From assembly GCF_014639315.1 (NCBI RefSeq), contig NZ_BMFY01000001.1, forward strand, positions 62,001 through 126,000: a stretch of DNA of 64,000 bases, given 5' to 3'. This stretch comes from Sediminivirga luteola. GTDB lineage: Bacteria; Actinomycetota; Actinomycetes; Actinomycetales; Brevibacteriaceae. The position numbers and the translations under genes were made by a program. The notes under the pieces are model-generated. The model saw nothing but the letters and a program-made list of their open reading frames with translations. It did not search any database and was not told the origin of the DNA. Shown here piece after piece: positions 1 to 8,246 of the stretch (the stretch's first letter is position 1; every line of letters starts with the position of its first letter).

Positions 1-889
1 CATGTCCGAGTACGCGGAGAAGCACACCGTCTCCCGGCTGTTCGGTTCGCCTCCGGGCTACGTCGGTTACGAGGAGGGCGGCCAGCTGACCGAGAAGGTG
101 CGCCGCAAGCCGTTCTCCGTGGTGCTGTTCGACGAGGTGGAGAAGGCCCATCAGGACATCTTCAACTCGCTGCTGCAGATCCTTGAGGACGGTCGCCTGA
201 CCGACTCCCAGGGCCGGATGGTGGACTTCAAGAACACCATCATCATCATGACCACCAACCTCGGCACGCGGGACATCGCCAAGGGCCAGCAGCTCGGCTT
301 CCAGGTGGAGGGTGACACCACCACCAACTACGAGCGGATGAAGGCCAAGGTGAACGACGAGCTCAAGCAGCACTTCCGGCCGGAGTTCCTCAACCGCGTG
401 GACGACACGATCGTCTTCCCGCAGCTGAAGAAGGACGAGATCATCCAGATCGTCGATCTCTTCCTCAAGCGGCTGAGCGAGCGGCTGGCGGACCGGGGCA
501 TGAGCATCTCGCTCACGCAGGAGGCCAAGAACGTCCTGGCCGACCGGGGTTACGATCCCGTCCTGGGTGCCCGGCCGCTGCGCCGCACCATCCAGAACGA
601 GATCGAGGACCAGCTCTCCGAGCGCATCCTGTTCGGCGAGCTGAACTCCGGTCAGCACGTGAAGGTCGATGTGGAGGGCTCCGGCACGGACTCCCGCTTC
701 ACCTTCGAGGGCGTGGAACAGGAGAAGGTCCCGGTGGCCGTCGGTGCCGACTCCGGTGACGAAGCAGCCGGCGGTGGCGCGCTCGGCGGGGGTTCCATCA
801 CTGCGGGCGCTGCCGGGCACGGCGGTGAGGGCGGCGCGGCCGGCGGCCCCGACGACGGGCTCTCCGGCGGTGCAGCCAAGGTCGGCTGA
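1..889 (+). CDS. clpC: ATP-dependent Clp protease ATP-binding subunit ClpC, C-terminal part
   Basis: Hsp100/AAA+ unfoldase that feeds proteins to ClpP. Only the last 295 codons lie in the window; the reading frame runs in from the left edge, so the ATG at position 2 is an internal Met (family context DMSEY..EKH). Visible parts of the second AAA+ domain are the pore loop GYVG (residues about 19-22), Walker B with VVLFDEVEKAH (about 40-50), sensor 1 TTNLG (about 85-89), the arginine-finger region FRPEFLNRVD, and sensor 2 GARPLRR (about 189-195). The C-terminal D2-small domain follows, then a Gly/Ala-rich tail of about 55 residues. Such tails vary in ClpC and are likely disordered. The next gene starts 11 bp downstream with its own ribosome binding site. 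Confidence 0.95.
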   Translation, partial: MSEYAEKHTVSRLFGSPPGYVGYEEGGQLTEKVRRKPFSVVLFDEVEKAHQDIFNSLLQILEDGRLTDSQGRMVDFKNTIIIMTTNLGTRDIAKGQQLGFQVEGDTTTNYERMKAKVNDELKQHFRPEFLNRVDDTIVFPQLKKDEIIQIVDLFLKRLSERLADRGMSISLTQEAKNVLADRGYDPVLGARPLRRTIQNEIEDQLSERILFGELNSGQHVKVDVEGSGTDSRFTFEGVEQEKVPVAVGADSGDEAAGGGALGGGSITAGAAGHGGEGGAAGGPDDGLSGGAAKVG

Positions 890-899
890 GGGAGTAGTC

Positions 900-1784
900 A
901 TGGGTGAGACGACACGGCCGGCCGGGCCGCAGGGGGTTTCCCCTGCGGCCCGGTCCGCCGCGGCCGGACGGCCGCCGAAGGTCCGCGATGCGGATAAGAC
1001 GAAACTGGCGGGCGCCGACGGGCGCATCGCCGACGAGGACTCCGGCGAGAAAGCGCAGCCGGAGGACTCCTCCGAGGGTTCGTCCGGCGCCGACTCCGGC
1101 GACGAGGCCGACGACGAAGACGACTCCGGGTCCTGGCCCGCGGGCCGGGGACACCACGTGGTGACGCCCCTCCGCCGGGGTGGCGGCGCGACCGGCGGTG
1201 CCGGTTCCCGCGTCACCGCCCCGGCGTCCGCCGGCCGGGCCGGGCACGCGCCGTCGGCCACGGCGACGGAACAGCCGGTGACGGTGCGCAAGGCCGTCGT
1301 CGCGGATATCCCCCGCATCTTCGATCTGGTGGCGCCGATGGCGGAGTCACGCCTCCTGGTGGCCAAGGAGAAGGTGGCCTACTACGAGAGCGTGCAGGAG
1401 TTCCGCGTCGCGGAGGTGACCGGTGCCGACGGCGCACCGGTTCTGGTCGGCTGCGCGGCTCTGCATGTGATGTGGAGCGATCTGGCCGAGGCGCGCACCG
1501 TGGCCACGCACCCGCAGTACCGCGGGCTGGGCATCGGCAAGGCCCTGATGGAACAGCTCTTCGCCGACGCCCGGGAACTGGGCGTCAAGCGGATCTTCTG
1601 CCTGACCTTCGAGACGGAGTTCTTCTCCCGCCTGGGCTTCGAGGAGATCGAGGGTACCCCGGTCGAGCCGGAGGTCTACATGCAACTGCTGCGCTCGCAC
1701 GACGAAGGCGTGGCCGAGTTCCTGGATCTGGCAAGGGTCAAGCCCAACACTCTCGGCAACAGCCGCATGCTCAAGTACCTCTGA
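900..1784 (+). CDS. argA: GNAT amino-acid N-acetyltransferase (N-acetylglutamate synthase-like)
   Basis: Probable acetyl-CoA:L-glutamate N-acetyltransferase, the first step of arginine synthesis. It resembles the short GNAT-type enzyme of mycobacteria rather than the long ArgA fused to a kinase domain. The protein is 294 aa. Residues 1-125 are low-complexity, acidic and Ser/Gly/Pro-rich, probably disordered; residues 126-294 form the GNAT domain. The acetyl-CoA loop reads YRGLGIGKALM (about 203-213), and the region CLTFETEFFSRLGF (about 234-247) is typical of this subgroup. The start was chosen because GGGAG lies 6 nt upstream. A start nearer the domain (about 1267) would remove the odd N-terminus but has no clear ribosome site. 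Confidence is high for the fold and moderate for the substrate. Confidence 0.8.
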   Translation: MGETTRPAGPQGVSPAARSAAAGRPPKVRDADKTKLAGADGRIADEDSGEKAQPEDSSEGSSGADSGDEADDEDDSGSWPAGRGHHVVTPLRRGGGATGGAGSRVTAPASAGRAGHAPSATATEQPVTVRKAVVADIPRIFDLVAPMAESRLLVAKEKVAYYESVQEFRVAEVTGADGAPVLVGCAALHVMWSDLAEARTVATHPQYRGLGIGKALMEQLFADARELGVKRIFCLTFETEFFSRLGFEEIEGTPVEPEVYMQLLRSHDEGVAEFLDLARVKPNTLGNSRMLKYL

Positions 1785-1868
1785 GCGTCCCGTCCGGCGT
1801 GCTCCGCTCCGGCAGGACCCGGTCGCCGGTATCCCGGCGTCTGCTGAGGCCCGCCGCCGGGAGAGGGA

Positions 1869-2060
1869 TCAGACCAACTGGACAGGCGGGCCGTAGCGGC
1901 CTACGTGGACATCCGCGGTGAGGAGCGTGACGCCTTCATCTCGGGCCTGAGCGACGAGGAGCCGGTCGAACGGGTCTTTGTGGAGCATGGGGAGCCCTGA
2001 GACGTTGGCCGTGTGCGCCCCAGTCACGGGCAGCTCGTGGTAACCCGCCTCAAGCAGGGC
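1869..2060 (-). pseudogene. Remnant of a VapC-type PIN-domain toxin (C-terminal third)
   Basis: Between the acetyltransferase and mutY, the minus strand carries an open frame of about 63 codons ending in TGA at 1869. It translates to the C-terminal part of a type II PIN toxin: ...LPMLHKDPFDRLLVAQA... followed by GVTLLTADVHVGRYG and a short terminal strand. The HKDPFDRLLVAQA block and the TAD motif with its acidic residue are hallmarks of the VapC/PIN fold. The N-terminal half, with the first catalytic Asp, is missing: upstream the frame runs directly into the 3' end of mutY. No VapB-like antitoxin is present. It looks like the stub of a deleted toxin-antitoxin module. The frame is intact over the remnant, so loss may be fairly recent. 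Confidence 0.75.
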
Positions 2061-2064
2061 CCGG

Positions 2065-3066
2065 TCAGTCCGGGAGGGTGAGGCCTTCCGGGTTCTCCTG
2101 GGCCAGCCGGTCGCCGATGAGTCCCGTCACGATCCGGTCCATCCGCGCCGGGTCGGGGTTCAGTCTGCGCAGCCGGGCCAGTGCCTCGAGCTGGGACTCT
2201 GTCAGGCTCTCCGGGACCGAAGCCGTACCCTCCCGCCCGGAGACGAGCAACCCCCGCGGGACTGCGGCGTCACCCGCGCGGAGCACCGCCAGGACCGCCC
2301 CGCGCAGCTGCCGGTCGGTGCCGTGCCACGTCTGCTTGCGCACGGTGGGTGCCTCGGCTCCCGGTCTTCCGGCCGCCAGCCAGGTGCAGTCGGCGGCCAG
2401 CGGGCAGGCCGTGCAACGGGGTGAGCGTGCGGTGCACACCAGGGCGCCGAGTTCCATCAGACCCGCGTTCCAGCGCACCGATACCGCTTCGTCCTCTGGG
2501 ACGAGGGCCGCCGCCCACCGGTACTCGGTGCGGCTGAGCGCCGGGGGCGGCGCGGCCTCTCCCCGGGCTGCGCGGGCCAGCACCCGGCGGATATTCGTGT
2601 CCAGCACGGTGCTGCGCCGGCCGTGCGCAAAGGCCGCGACGGCCGCCGCCGTGTACTCGCCGATGCCGGGCAGCGCGCGCAGTTCCGCCTCGTCCTCCGG
2701 AACCTTCCCGCCGTGCCGTGCGGTGATCGCGGCTGCAGCCTCTTTCAGCCGCAGCGCCCGCCGCGGGTACCCCAGCCGGTCCCAGGCGCGCAGCACGTCC
2801 CCGGTCGGCGCAGCGGCCAGGTCCGCCGGTGCCGGCCAACGGCGCATCCAGTCCTCCCAGCGGGGCAGCACCCTGACCACAGGGGTCTGCTGCAGCATGA
2901 TCTCGCTCACCAGCACGCCCCACGGGGTGCAGTCCGGCCGCCGCCAGGGAAGGTCCCTGGCCTCGGCGGCGAACCACCCGGGGATCAGCGCCTGCCACCG
3001 TCGCAGGGTTCCCGGTCCGGGGCTGTCCCAACGGACGGACGGGTTGAGCGTTGACGAGTTCGGCAT
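2065..3066 (-). CDS. mutY: A/G-specific adenine DNA glycosylase MutY
   Basis: Base-excision repair glycosylase that removes adenine mispaired with 8-oxoguanine. Length 333 aa, usual for actinobacterial MutY. Seen in order: the minor-groove reading motif EIMLQQTPV with catalytic Glu (about 55-63), helix-hairpin-helix LPGIGEYTAAAV (about 132-143), catalytic Asp in VLDTNIRRVL (about 154-163), and a [4Fe-4S] cluster CX6CX2CX5C (about 211-227). A short C-terminal region corresponds to the NUDIX-like 8-oxoG recognition domain. Start ATG has AGGGA 5 nt upstream. A likely -10 (TAGATT, complement of 3112-3117) gives a leader of about 40 nt and overlaps the divergent promoter of the next gene. Neighbours radA and disA are also genome-maintenance genes. 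Confidence 0.95.
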   Translation of the reverse strand: MPNSSTLNPSVRWDSPGPGTLRRWQALIPGWFAAEARDLPWRRPDCTPWGVLVSEIMLQQTPVVRVLPRWEDWMRRWPAPADLAAAPTGDVLRAWDRLGYPRRALRLKEAAAAITARHGGKVPEDEAELRALPGIGEYTAAAVAAFAHGRRSTVLDTNIRRVLARAARGEAAPPPALSRTEYRWAAALVPEDEAVSVRWNAGLMELGALVCTARSPRCTACPLAADCTWLAAGRPGAEAPTVRKQTWHGTDRQLRGAVLAVLRAGDAAVPRGLLVSGREGTASVPESLTESQLEALARLRRLNPDPARMDRIVTGLIGDRLAQENPEGLTLPD

Positions 3067-3111
3067 GCGGTCCCTGTTGCGGAGTGTCTGTTAGGTGGCT
3101 GTGCTGGCAAC

Positions 3112-3121
3112 AATCTACAGT
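3112..3121. promoter_or_regulatory. Overlapping divergent -10 boxes for mutY and the 3131 gene
   Basis: On the minus strand TAGATT (complement of 3112-3117) suits mutY. On the plus strand TACAGT (3116-3121) lies 9 nt before the ATG at 3131. The two hexamers share two bases, so the two transcripts probably compete for polymerase. This is inferred from motif and spacing only. Confidence 0.45.
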
Positions 3122-3130
3122 CGAAGCGAG

Positions 3131-4219
3131 ATGACGACGCAGCCCCCTTCCTCCGCCGATCGCTCCCGCCGCGCACCACGCTCCGGGGGTGACCCGGCGC
3201 GCCATACGGCGCCGTACCGCGCCCCGCGCAGCCGGGCCGCCGAGGGCGGGACCGAGGGACGTGCCGCCGGGCGCCGCCCGGCCTCACCGGGGAAGGCATT
3301 GGGGAAAGCGCAGCCCAGACAACAAGGCGGCTCGGGCGCGGGTGGCCGGCGTCCGCGCTCGGCCGGCGGCGAGACGGCCGCAGGCCCCTCACGGTCACCG
3401 AACCGCGGCACCGGCCGGTCGCGCACGAGTGCCGCGCGCAGCGGCTCCGGGGGAGGCGGGCGTCCCCCGGGCGGTCATGGGCGTGGCGGTCCGGGCGGTC
3501 CGGGTGGACCACAGGGGCCGAGGCGTCCCTCCGGCGGTCCTCCCGCGCGGTTGCCGAAGTCCGTCTACATCCGCCGGCGGATCATCGTCGGCGCCCTGGC
3601 CCTGCTCGTACTGGCTGGCCTGGTCACCGGTGGCGTCTTCGCCGTGCGGGGCGTCATCGGGCTGATCCAGGGAACCGGCGCCGAGCCGGTCGCGGAAGCC
3701 GACGCCGCCGGCGAAGCCCAGGCAGGGGAGCAGAGCGCCGAGGCCACCCCCGAGCCCAGCCCGGAACCCGGCGAGGACGAGGGTGAGGCCGGTGACGGTG
3801 AGGCGGCCGAGCCGACCGAGACCTGCGCGGAGGACAGCGTGCAGGTGACTGCCCGCACCGACAAGGGCGAATACGCCGAGGGGGAGAACCCCGCCCTGGA
3901 GCTGGTCGTGGCCACGGACGCCGAGCAGGCCTGCCTGATCGACGTCGGCACCGCTCAGCAGGAGTTCATCGTCAACCGCGACGGCGAGCAGGTGTGGAGT
4001 TCCGCGGACTGCTACGACGTGGACGCCGACCGCGACACGGCGCGGGTGATGGAGCCGTTCGAACCCGAGCAGGAGCGGCGCGCCGTGATGGAATGGCCGC
4101 GCATCCCGTCCGAGCAGGGCTGCCCCGCCGTCGACGAGGAAGCCGGGCCCGGTGAGTACGAACTGGTCGTCGTGCTCGGGCGGACGGAGAGCGAACCGGT
4201 GAGCTTCACGCTCGAATGA
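3131..4219 (+). CDS. Membrane-anchored protein of unknown function with disordered N-terminus
   Basis: 362 aa, not assigned to a named family. Residues 1-145 are extremely rich in Arg, Gly, Pro and Ser with Gly-Gly-Pro runs, probably a disordered cytoplasmic segment. A single transmembrane helix follows at about 154-180 (IIVGALALLVLAGLVTGGVF). Then comes an acidic Pro/Glu/Ala-rich linker (about 185-230) and a globular extracytoplasmic domain (about 232-362). That domain has three or four Cys residues that could form disulfides and reads like an Ig-like or beta-sandwich fold (tail SEPVSFTLE). Its position divergent to mutY and upstream of radA/disA is the only context. The start is the ATG before MTTQPPSS; an upstream in-frame start at 3095 would overlap the promoter. 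Confidence 0.7.
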   Translation: MTTQPPSSADRSRRAPRSGGDPARHTAPYRAPRSRAAEGGTEGRAAGRRPASPGKALGKAQPRQQGGSGAGGRRPRSAGGETAAGPSRSPNRGTGRSRTSAARSGSGGGGRPPGGHGRGGPGGPGGPQGPRRPSGGPPARLPKSVYIRRRIIVGALALLVLAGLVTGGVFAVRGVIGLIQGTGAEPVAEADAAGEAQAGEQSAEATPEPSPEPGEDEGEAGDGEAAEPTETCAEDSVQVTARTDKGEYAEGENPALELVVATDAEQACLIDVGTAQQEFIVNRDGEQVWSSADCYDVDADRDTARVMEPFEPEQERRAVMEWPRIPSEQGCPAVDEEAGPGEYELVVVLGRTESEPVSFTLE

Positions 4220-4364
4220 GCGCCCGCCGGCTCATGTGGCGAGTCAGGCGCGGCGAGGCGTATGCGGTGCGCGTGTCCGGCCGGGGGCGAGGTGCTGGCG
4301 CCCATGTCCCGTGCAGGGTCGCTTGTGCTGGTGCCACCGGAAGCGGAACGCCGGGTGGTCTGCG

Positions 4365-4370
4365 TAGAAT
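4365..4370 (+). promoter_or_regulatory. -10 box TAGAAT giving a probable leaderless mRNA
   Basis: TAGAAT ends 6 nt before the ATG at 4377, which places the expected transcription start on or next to the A of the start codon. No Shine-Dalgarno sequence precedes the gene. Confidence 0.6.
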
Positions 4371-4376
4371 CAACGC

Positions 4377-5228
4377 ATGAGCGCTCTCGCAGAGAATCAG
4401 CCGTGGATCGAGCTCAATGACGGCACGACCCTCCCGGCGATCGGCTTCGGCACCTACCCCCTCTTCGGGCGCGGCGGCACGGAGGCCGTCTCCAACGCCC
4501 TGCAGGCCGGCTACCGCCTGATCGACACCGCCTACAACTATGAGAACGAGGGCACCGTCGGCGCTGCCCTCGCCGCCAGCGGGCTCGACCGCGGCGCCTA
4601 CCGCGTCCAGAGCAAGCTCGCCGGCCGGTATCACGAGTACGACAAGGCCATCGCCGCCACCGAGGAGTCCCTCATGCGGCTGGGCCTGGATTACCTGGAC
4701 TCGCTCATCATCCACTGGCCCAATCCCATCGCGGGCAAGTACGTGGAGGCGTGGCGCGCGCTGGTCGAGCTCAAGGAGCGAGGGCTGGTCCGTTCCATCG
4801 GCGTGAGCAACTTCGAGCCCGAGCACCTGGAACGCGTCATCGAGGCCACCGGCGTGGTCCCCGCGGTGAACCAGATCGAGCTGCACCCGTACTTCGTCCA
4901 GTCCCATCTGCGGGAGGTCCATGCGACCTTGGGCATCGTCACGCAGGCGTGGCGGCCGCTGGGCAAGCGGAATCCGGCCTATCACGAGGAGCCGGTCGCG
5001 GCCGCGGCCGCGGCGCATGGCGTGAGCCCGGCGCAGGTGATCCTCCGCTGGCACATCCAGTTGGGCGTGCTGCCGCTGCCGAAGTCCGCCACCCCCGAGC
5101 GCCAGCGGAGCAACCTGGACGTGTTCGGCTTCGAGCTCAGCGCGGCGGAGGTCGAGGCCATCTCCGCGCTGGACTCGCCCGAGGGTCGTAGCCCGGGCCT
5201 GGACCCCAACTCCCACGAGGAGTTCTGA
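4377..5228 (+). CDS. Aldo/keto reductase (2,5-diketo-gluconate reductase type)
   Basis: NADPH-dependent carbonyl reductase with a TIM-barrel fold, 283 aa, full length for AKR3/AKR5-type enzymes. The catalytic tetrad is visible: Asp and Tyr in LIDTAYNYENE (about 49-59), Lys in VQSKLAGR (about 78-85) and His in LIIHWPNP (about 111-118). The cofactor phosphate-binding segment PLPKSATPERQRSN (about 234-247) has the Lys/Arg typical of NADPH preference. SIGVSNFEPEHLE is the usual family signature. Physiological substrate unknown. The upstream -10 box suggests a leaderless transcript, so the gene is probably a single-gene unit. Confidence 0.9.
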   Translation: MSALAENQPWIELNDGTTLPAIGFGTYPLFGRGGTEAVSNALQAGYRLIDTAYNYENEGTVGAALAASGLDRGAYRVQSKLAGRYHEYDKAIAATEESLMRLGLDYLDSLIIHWPNPIAGKYVEAWRALVELKERGLVRSIGVSNFEPEHLERVIEATGVVPAVNQIELHPYFVQSHLREVHATLGIVTQAWRPLGKRNPAYHEEPVAAAAAAHGVSPAQVILRWHIQLGVLPLPKSATPERQRSNLDVFGFELSAAEVEAISALDSPEGRSPGLDPNSHEEF

Positions 5229-5249
5229 CGCCCGCCTGACGCCTGCTGC

Positions 5250-5343
5250 GGTCCGTTTCCGGCCCGCCGGAGCGGTGGTCCGCCGGAGGCGCGGCGGCTG
5301 ACGGTGGTCCGCTCCCGGCCCGCGGTCCGCCGGAGGCGCGGCG
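5250..5343 (+). repeat. Imperfect direct repeat in the intergenic region before radA
   Basis: The 341-bp space between the aldo/keto reductase and radA has no convincing gene. A 20-bp word starting GGTCCGCCGGAGG occurs exactly at 5277-5296 and again at 5324-5343 (period 47). Less exact matches to its flanks extend back to about 5250. The rest of the space shows only the radA promoter. Confidence 0.6.
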
Positions 5344-5555
5344 AGGAGAGCGAGGCTGCGGCGCTGTCCGATCCGGTGCCTGTATCGTGCATCGGGCGGG
5401 GATCGGCGCGCGCCGGTTCCGCCGGATCCCAGCGTTCGTGTCGTGCGGTTGCCTGGTCCCTCAGCCCGCATTCACGACCTCACGGGGAAGCGCGTCCTGG
5501 CCGGCGCGGTAGCTCTGGCGTGGACGCAGCGCCGCGTGATGTCCGTGCCCGGCTC

Positions 5556-5561
5556 TAGAGT
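5556..5561 (+). promoter_or_regulatory. -10 box TAGAGT upstream of radA
   Basis: TAGAGT ends 8 nt before the radA ATG at 5570. The transcript would start at or within two bases of the codon. The GGAG at 5562-5565 would then lie upstream of the mRNA, so it is probably not used as a ribosome site from this promoter. Confidence 0.45.
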
Positions 5562-5569
5562 GGAGCATC

Positions 5570-6961
5570 ATGGCGAAGACGATGTTCCTGTGCTCCGAAT
5601 GCGGCTGGACCACGCCCAAGTGGGTGGGCCGCTGCGGTGGCTGCCAGTCCTGGGGGACGATGGCGGAGACCGGCGGGGTGACCCAGTCGCGCACCCGCGC
5701 CGTGCGCCCGTCCTCCGCCGCGCAGCCCATCGCGGAGGTGGACGCCAACACGGCGCAGGCCCTCGGCACCGGGGTGGACGAGCTGGACCGCGTGCTCGGC
5801 GGCGGCATCGTGCCCGGAGCCGTGGTGCTGCTCTCGGGAGAGCCCGGGGTCGGGAAGTCGACGCTGCTGCTGGACGTCGCCGCGCGTTTCGCCCGTACCG
5901 GCCGGAAAGTCCTCTATGTCTCCGGCGAGGAGTCCGCCGGGCAGATCCGGTTGCGTGCCCAGCGCATCGGCGCCCTGGCGGACCTGCTGTACCTCTCGGC
6001 GGAGACGGATCTGGGCACCGTGCTGGGCATGATCGAGGCGGAGCAGCCCGAACTGCTCATCGTCGACTCGGTGCAGACCCTGGCCTCCGCCGATGTCGAG
6101 GGCGTGCCAGGCGGCGTGACCCAGGTCCGGGAGGTCGCCGCCGGCATCATCCGCGCCGCCAAGTCCAAGGGCGTGGCGACCCTCCTGGTCGGGCACGTCA
6201 CCAAGGACGGCCAGGTCGCCGGGCCCAGGCTGCTGGAGCACCTGGTGGACGTGGTGTGCTCCTTCGAAGGGGAGAAGCACTCCCGGCTGCGCACGCTCAG
6301 GGCGGTGAAGAACCGCTTCGGCCCCACGGACGAGTTCGGCTGCTTCGATATGACGGAGAACGGCATCATCGGCCTCGCCGACCCCTCCGGGCTGTTCCTC
6401 TCCGCCACCGAGGATCCCAGTCCCGGTACGTTCCTCGGCGTGACGCAGGAGGGCCGGCGCCCCATGGTGGTGGAGGTGCAGGCCCTGCTGACGCCGCCGG
6501 CCTCCGGGCCGCCCCGGCGGGCCGTCTCCGGTGTGGAGAACGCCCGGACGGCGATGATCCTCGCGGTGCTCAACAAGCACGTGGGGCTGGACATCCTGGG
6601 CAAGGACGTTTTCGCCGCGACGCTGGGCGGCGCGAAGGCGGTGGAGCCGGCGTTCGATCTGGCGTTGTGCCTGGCTCTCGTCTCGGGGCTGAGCGGGAAG
6701 CCGCCGCGCCGGCGTACCGTCGCCATCGGCGAGATCAGCCTCTCCGGGGAGATCCGCACCGTGCCGGGCATCGAATCGCGGCTCTCCGAGGCGTTCCGGC
6801 AGGGCGTGACCCACGCGATCGTCCCGCGCGGCGCCATGGAGGGCACGCGCAAGCCGAGGGGCATGGCGGTCCGCGAGGCGCAGAGATTACAAGATGCGAT
6901 CAATTCCGGCGTGCTGAGCGACACTGCGCCGTCCGTCTCCCTAGACTCGAATCACGCCTGA
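5570..6961 (+). CDS. radA: DNA repair protein RadA
   Basis: RecA-like ATPase that promotes branch migration and processing of recombination intermediates. 463 aa, full length. It opens with a four-Cys zinc finger (CSECGWTTPKWVGRCGGC, about 8-25). The RecA-like core has Walker A GEPGVGKSTLL (about 93-103) and Walker B LLIVDSVQT (about 163-171). The RadA-specific KNRFG motif sits at about 252-256. The C-terminal third is the Lon-protease-like domain (about 285-463), including GGAKAVEPAFDLALCLAL. It is followed after 67 bp by disA, a partnership conserved in many actinobacteria and firmicutes; RadA can bind DisA and modulate c-di-AMP synthesis in other bacteria. Confidence 0.97.
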   Translation: MAKTMFLCSECGWTTPKWVGRCGGCQSWGTMAETGGVTQSRTRAVRPSSAAQPIAEVDANTAQALGTGVDELDRVLGGGIVPGAVVLLSGEPGVGKSTLLLDVAARFARTGRKVLYVSGEESAGQIRLRAQRIGALADLLYLSAETDLGTVLGMIEAEQPELLIVDSVQTLASADVEGVPGGVTQVREVAAGIIRAAKSKGVATLLVGHVTKDGQVAGPRLLEHLVDVVCSFEGEKHSRLRTLRAVKNRFGPTDEFGCFDMTENGIIGLADPSGLFLSATEDPSPGTFLGVTQEGRRPMVVEVQALLTPPASGPPRRAVSGVENARTAMILAVLNKHVGLDILGKDVFAATLGGAKAVEPAFDLALCLALVSGLSGKPPRRRTVAIGEISLSGEIRTVPGIESRLSEAFRQGVTHAIVPRGAMEGTRKPRGMAVREAQRLQDAINSGVLSDTAPSVSLDSNHA

Positions 6962-7028
6962 GCGCGGGCACCCCGCCCGGAGGAATCAAGGCACAGACCA
7001 CGATCGCGGGCGACGCCCGCCACGGACG

Positions 7029-8156
7029 ATGAGGGAACAGGTGCGCACGACTCTGCTGGCTGGCATCGCCGAGGGCAGCCTCTCGGCGCAGCAGGCGACC
7101 GAGGAGCTCATGCGGCAGACGCTCGCCGCCGTCGCCCCCGGAACGGAACTGCGGGACGGCCTGGAGCGCGTCCTGCGGGGCGGCACGGGCGCCCTCATCG
7201 TGCTGGGCACCTCCTCCACCGTGGAGTCGATCAGCACCGGCGGCTTCCCCATCGACGTGGAATTCACCGGCACGCGCCTGCGGGAACTCGCCAAGATGGA
7301 CGGCGCCGTGATCCTCGACCGCCGTGCCAGGACGATCCTGAAAGCCGGGGTGCAATTGCATCCCGCGCCGTCCATCCCCACGCGCGAGTCCGGCACCAGG
7401 CACCGCACCGCCGAGCGGGTGGCCAAGCAGACCGGCTTCCCCGTCATCACGGTCAGCCAGTCGATGCAGATCGTCCAGCTCTACGTGCACGACCGCCGGC
7501 ACGTCCTGGAGAACACCACCAAGATCCTCGCCCACGCCAATCAGGCGCTGGACACGCTGGAACGGTACAAGACCCGCCTGGACGAGGTGACCGATGCCCT
7601 CACCGCGCTGGAGATCGCAGGCCGGGCCACCGCCGCCGACGTCCTGCAGGTGGCCCAGCGGCAGGAGATGGTGCGGCGCATCTCCGCGGAGATCAGCTCC
7701 TACATCATCGAGCTCGGCACGGACGGCCGGCTGCTCACGCTCCAGCACGAGGAACTCGTCGGCGGGTTCAGCACTGCCCGGACCCTGCTCATCCGCGACT
7801 ACCTGGGCCAGCTTCCCCGGCAGCACTCGGTCGAGGGCGTCAAAGCCATCCTGGCGAGCCTGGACAGCAGCGAACTGGTGGATGTGGCCGCGGTCGCCCG
7901 GGCGCTGGGCATCCCGGCCACCGCGGAGACCCTGGACGCGGCCGTCTCACCCAGGGGCTACCGGTTCCTCCAGCGGGTGCGCAGGGTGCCCGAGGCGGTG
8001 ATGGAGCGGGTCGTGGAACACTTCGACGACTTCCAGACCCTGCTGCGGGCCGGCCTGGAGGAACTGCGCGTCATCGAGGGCGTCGGGGAATACCGCGCCC
8101 GGCTGATCAGCGAGGGCATCACCAGGCTCGCCTGGCACGACGCCGAGCGGTTCTGA
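7029..8156 (+). CDS. disA: DNA integrity scanning protein DisA (diadenylate cyclase)
   Basis: Makes the second messenger c-di-AMP from two ATP while scanning DNA for branched structures. 375 aa. The N-terminal DAC domain has both catalytic motifs, DGA in AKMDGAVIL (about 94-102) and RHR in GTRHRTAER (about 126-134). A helical linker follows (about 150-290). The C-terminal helix-hairpin-helix DNA-binding region contains VIEGVGEYRARLI (about 351-363). No strong ribosome site is next to the ATG; a GGAGG lies 45 nt upstream with no start codon at useful spacing. Translation may therefore rely on coupling or a weak site in the radA-disA transcript. The gene ends at a bidirectional hairpin shared with the convergent dehydrogenase gene. 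Confidence 0.97.
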   Translation: MREQVRTTLLAGIAEGSLSAQQATEELMRQTLAAVAPGTELRDGLERVLRGGTGALIVLGTSSTVESISTGGFPIDVEFTGTRLRELAKMDGAVILDRRARTILKAGVQLHPAPSIPTRESGTRHRTAERVAKQTGFPVITVSQSMQIVQLYVHDRRHVLENTTKILAHANQALDTLERYKTRLDEVTDALTALEIAGRATAADVLQVAQRQEMVRRISAEISSYIIELGTDGRLLTLQHEELVGGFSTARTLLIRDYLGQLPRQHSVEGVKAILASLDSSELVDVAAVARALGIPATAETLDAAVSPRGYRFLQRVRRVPEAVMERVVEHFDDFQTLLRAGLEELRVIEGVGEYRARLISEGITRLAWHDAERF

Positions 8157-8172
8157 CAGCGCGCCCTCTCGA

Positions 8173-8210
8173 CCCCGGTTGCGGCTCGCGCCCGGCGGAA
8201 GCAACCGGGG
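8173..8210. terminator. Bidirectional hairpin between disA and the convergent ALDH7 gene
   Basis: A perfect 10-bp inverted repeat, CCCCGGTTGC (8173-8182) and GCAACCGGGG (8201-8210), with an 18-nt loop lies between the two convergent stop codons. There is no T-tract on either side, as is common for actinobacterial terminators. Confidence 0.6.
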
Positions 8211-8246
8211 CCAGCAGCCGCAGCCGGGACCGGGGGCTGGAAGAGC

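Noticed and set aside
2-4. ATG at position 2 as the start of a short gene
   Set aside because: The frame is the middle of ClpC domain 2; upstream sequence is simply outside the window.
5555-6814. 419-codon minus-strand frame opposite radA
   Set aside because: Antisense shadow; radA motifs are complete on the plus strand.
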